Positions 61,898 through 64,000 of a stretch of DNA of 64,000 nucleotides are shown here, piece by piece (the stretch's first letter is position 1; the number at the start of each line of letters is the position of its first letter). The DNA comes from Lachnospiraceae bacterium. Lineage in GTDB: Bacteria; Bacillota; Clostridia; Lachnospirales; Lachnospiraceae. The position numbers were made by a program, and so were the translations under genes. The stretch covers positions 62,001 to 126,000 of the forward strand of contig JAQXVT010000027.1 in the NCBI GenBank assembly GCA_029225065.1, read 5' to 3'. A model generated the notes under the pieces. It ran no database searches. It had not been told where the DNA came from and saw nothing but the letters and a program-made list of their open reading frames with translations.

Positions 61898-63286
61898 ATG
61901 CGTACCGTCGGTATCATCGCAGAATACAATCCGTTTCATTCCGGTCACGAATACCATTTAAAAGAGGCAAAAAAGAAAGCGGCGGCAGACTATGCCGTCG
62001 TCGTCATGAGTCCGGATTTTGTCCAGCGCGGCACCCCGGCCATTTTTGACAAATATACCCGTGCCGAAATGGCGCTTCGCTCAGGCGCCGATCTCGTGCT
62101 CGAGCTGCCCGTCTGTTACGCCTGCGGAAGTGCGGAATTTTTCGCAGAAGGTGCTGTGGCACTGCTTGACCGGATTGGTGTTGTGGATGCGCTGTGTTTC
62201 GGGAGTGAGGCAGAAGAATCTGCATTTCTTTCCGAAAACAGGAATATTGAAGTTTCTTCCTTCAGGGAGTCTCCGGATATCTGTGCTTTTTCTGAATTTG
62301 AAAATACTAAAATATCCCTTTTTATGCGCGCGGCCGATTTTCTTTTAAATGAACCGGAGTTCTATCGCCATCGTCTCCAAAGCCTGCTTCGCGCCGGAAA
62401 AACGTTCCCGCAGGCGCGCGCCGAGGCACTGCAGGCGGAAGATCCCGCTCTCGCTGCCCTGCTTGGTACCCCGAACAACGTACTCGGCGTCGAATACTGC
62501 AAGGCGCTGCAGAAATTTTCTTCTGCGATCCGCCCGCTTCCGATCCGAAGAGAGGGAAACGGGTATGACAGTACTTCTCTTGAGGGGGATTTCTGCTCAG
62601 CAACGGCACTGCGGCAGGCGCTGCTTACCGATTTCTGCCAGGAATCTCTGACCTACATTCCGGAAAGCTGCCGTCCCCTCTTTGAAAAAGCTGCTTTGGC
62701 TCCCGTCTCGCCGGACGACCTGCTCCCGTTTCTGATTCCGAAGCTTTTAGAACGCAACGATTTTTCTGACATTCTCGATATCTCCTCCGACCTGTCCGAC
62801 CGCATCGCAAAAAATCGTTTTTCCTGTATCGGGCATTCTTACGATGAGATCATCGATCTGCTCAAAACGAGACAGCTGACACAGGTTCGGATTCAGCGCG
62901 CACTGCTGCACCTGATTCTCAGTCTTCGCACCAAAGACCTGTGTACATTCCGTGCAGATGGGATGATCTATTACGCAAAGGTGCTCGGTTTTCGATCTGA
63001 GGCTTCCCCACTGATGCATGAAATTAAAAAAAGCAGCCGGATTCCGCTGATCGTAAAACCAGCGAAGGCTGCTTCTCTTTTAAAAGAATACTGGGGCGAC
63101 GAATGCCAGAGTGCATCAAATGCGGAGCAGATGCTCCGTCAGGATTTTATGGCCTCTCACCTTTACCGCAGTATTCTTTCCTACAAATATCAGGTTCCGT
63201 TTCGATCGGAATATCAGTTAAGCCCGGTGATTTTTACCAGTATCTTCTCGCACACACCGGCGTCTGATAATATGCGTCGGAAATAA
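61898..63286 (+). CDS. tmcAL: tRNA(Met) cytidine acetate ligase TmcAL
   Basis: TmcAL makes N4-acetylcytidine at the wobble position of elongator tRNA(Met) directly from acetate and ATP. The 462-residue protein starts with the nucleotidyltransferase motif GIIAEYNPFHSGHEYHLKEA, then VVMSPDFVQRGTPAIFDKYT and LGTPNNVLGVEYCKAL, which match the family. AAAGGAGG precedes the ATG. It is the only plus-strand gene. It lies beside pta-ackA, fitting the acetate link. Its 3' end overlaps the convergent NlpC/P60 gene by 53 bp. Confidence 0.93.
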   Translation: MRTVGIIAEYNPFHSGHEYHLKEAKKKAAADYAVVVMSPDFVQRGTPAIFDKYTRAEMALRSGADLVLELPVCYACGSAEFFAEGAVALLDRIGVVDALCFGSEAEESAFLSENRNIEVSSFRESPDICAFSEFENTKISLFMRAADFLLNEPEFYRHRLQSLLRAGKTFPQARAEALQAEDPALAALLGTPNNVLGVEYCKALQKFSSAIRPLPIRREGNGYDSTSLEGDFCSATALRQALLTDFCQESLTYIPESCRPLFEKAALAPVSPDDLLPFLIPKLLERNDFSDILDISSDLSDRIAKNRFSCIGHSYDEIIDLLKTRQLTQVRIQRALLHLILSLRTKDLCTFRADGMIYYAKVLGFRSEASPLMHEIKKSSRIPLIVKPAKAASLLKEYWGDECQSASNAEQMLRQDFMASHLYRSILSYKYQVPFRSEYQLSPVIFTSIFSHTPASDNMRRK

Positions 63287-64000
63287 TGATTCCCTTATTT
63301 GAGTTGGCCGCATGCACGATCTGGCCGCCTCCGATGTAGATTGCCACATGATCGATGCTTCCCGTCGAATTGTAGAAGAGCAGGTCACCCGGCTGCAGGC
63401 TGCCAAAATCAACGGATGTTCCTCCGTAGGACTGTGCCTCTGCCGTTCTGGAAAGCCCGATTCCAAAGTTGGCAAATACAGAAAGGGTAAATCCGGAACA
63501 GTCTGCTCCATTTGTCAGGCTGGTACCGCCCCATACGTATGGATTGCCGACAAACTGTACTGCGTAGTTCGCGATCTGCTGACCCACATCATAAGACGGT
63601 GCCTCCGTCTCCGGTGCACTTGTCTCCGGTTCTGTCCACGGTGTATCCGTTTCCGGCGCACTTGTCTCCGGCTCGGTCCACGGTGTATCTGTCTCTGGTG
63701 CACTCGTCTCCGGCTCGGTCCACGGTGTATCTGTTTCTGGTGCACTTGTCTCTGGCTCGGTCCATGGTGTATCCGTTTCCGGCGCACTTGTCTCCGGCTC
63801 GGTCCACGGTGTATCCGTTTCCGGTGCACTTGTCTCTGGCTCGGCCCACGGTGCCTCCGTTTCCGGTGCACTTGTCTCCGGCTCGGTCCACGGTGTATCC
63901 GTTTCCGGTGCACTCGTCTCCGGCTCGGTCCACAGCGCCTCCGTCTCCGGTGCACTCGTCTCTGGTTCGGTATATGGTGCCTCGGTTTCTGGTACGGTCT
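63234..64000 (-). CDS. NlpC/P60 cell wall peptidase with tandem repeat linker, 3' part (runs off the right edge)
   Basis: The C-terminal 120 residues form an NlpC/P60 domain: catalytic Cys in GADCSGFTLSVFANFG, His in SIDHVAIYIGGGQIVHAA, with PGDLLFYNSTG between. These are papain-like D-Glu/diaminopimelate endopeptidases acting on peptidoglycan. The frame continues open to the window edge through at least nine 14-residue repeats (APETDTPWTEPETS and variants). Any N-terminal signal peptide or binding domain lies outside the window. It converges on and overlaps tmcAL by 53 bp. Confidence 0.88.
   Translation of the reverse strand, partial: TVPETEAPYTEPETSAPETEALWTEPETSAPETDTPWTEPETSAPETEAPWAEPETSAPETDTPWTEPETSAPETDTPWTEPETSAPETDTPWTEPETSAPETDTPWTEPETSAPETDTPWTEPETSAPETEAPSYDVGQQIANYAVQFVGNPYVWGGTSLTNGADCSGFTLSVFANFGIGLSRTAEAQSYGGTSVDFGSLQPGDLLFYNSTGSIDHVAIYIGGGQIVHAANSNKGIIISDAYYQTPVCARRYW
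63601..64000 (-). repeat. 42-bp tandem repeats inside the NlpC/P60 gene
   Basis: At least nine units with exact 42-bp spacing run to the window edge; the TCCAC-type landmark recurs at about 63635, 63677, 63719, 63761, 63803, 63845, 63887, 63929 and 63971. Each unit codes for 14 residues rich in Pro, Glu and Thr with one Trp. Variation among units is mostly synonymous or conservative (DTP/EAP/EAL). Confidence 0.9.

Noticed and set aside
63515-63955. Repetitive Arg/His-rich frame on the minus strand
   Set aside because: Out-of-frame reading of the 42-bp repeats; the NlpC/P60 frame carries the catalytic domain.
63601-64000. CRISPR array
   Set aside because: The repeats are contiguous 42-bp coding units without unique spacers, inside an NlpC/P60 gene.
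1-64000. tRNA or rRNA genes
   Set aside because: None was recognised by eye on either strand; a tRNA scan was not possible here.

Overview
The window is a chromosomal segment of a low-to-moderate GC, spore-forming Firmicute, most likely an acetogenic member of the Lachnospiraceae (Blautia/Marvinbryantia-like). That placement is inferred from SpoIVA, the Wood-Ljungdahl gene set, an electron-bifurcating type HydABC hydrogenase, and housekeeping gene order (ylxM-ffh-rpsP-khpA-rimM-trmD-rplS; plsX-acpP-rnc-smc-ftsY). It is not from a database match. Nearly every gene lies on the minus strand; only tmcAL is on the plus strand.

Layout, left to right. 1-5.7 kb: end of a U32 peptidase gene, zapA, ruvB-ruvA, a secreted SleB-type cell wall hydrolase and spoIVA. 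5.8-9.9 kb: hydC-hydB-hydA with its own promoter. 9.9-10.97 kb: no protein gene, but a sigma-A promoter, a cobalamin riboswitch and a long hairpin-rich tail ending in a terminator. 10.97-14.7 kb: a cytidylate-kinase-like protein, an ArsB/NhaD-type permease and an exported YARHG-domain protein. 15.1-33.0 kb: a Wood-Ljungdahl island. In transcription order it reads His-rich metal protein, cooT, metF, cooC, acsA, cooC, acsB, acsD, acsC, acsE, acsV, DUF3786, then fhs, fchA, folD. 33.2-44.9 kb: gpsA, plsY, der, DUF512, prs, pgeF, yraN, rnhB and three signal peptidases around rbgA. 45-49.1 kb: the rplS-to-ylxM translation/SRP operon. 49.2-59.3 kb: a phosphoesterase, ilvA, ftsY, smc, rnc, acpP, plsX, rpmF and DUF177. 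59.3-64 kb: ackA-pta, tmcAL, and a partial NlpC/P60 hydrolase with 42-bp tandem repeats.

The genes form a coherent energy metabolism. HydABC would oxidise H2 while reducing ferredoxin and NAD. Fhs, FchA/FolD and MetF carry formate to methyl-THF. AcsE passes the methyl group to the corrinoid protein AcsCD, AcsV reactivates the corrinoid, and AcsA/AcsB make acetyl-CoA from CO, the methyl group and CoA. Pta and AckA convert acetyl-CoA to acetate and ATP. CooC (two copies), CooT and the His-rich protein probably supply nickel. No formate dehydrogenase, MetV, Rnf or ATP synthase is in the window.

The most interesting non-standard signals are: the cobalamin riboswitch whose transcript appears to end without any reading frame; a small cysteine-rich frame between acsA and cooC interrupted by one in-frame TGA where a cysteine might be expected; a row of six hairpins between acsB and acsD, with other hairpins between genes of the same operon; and three kinds of dispersed intergenic palindromic repeat, one showing paired base changes and one MITE-like element that supplies the stop codon of rbgA.
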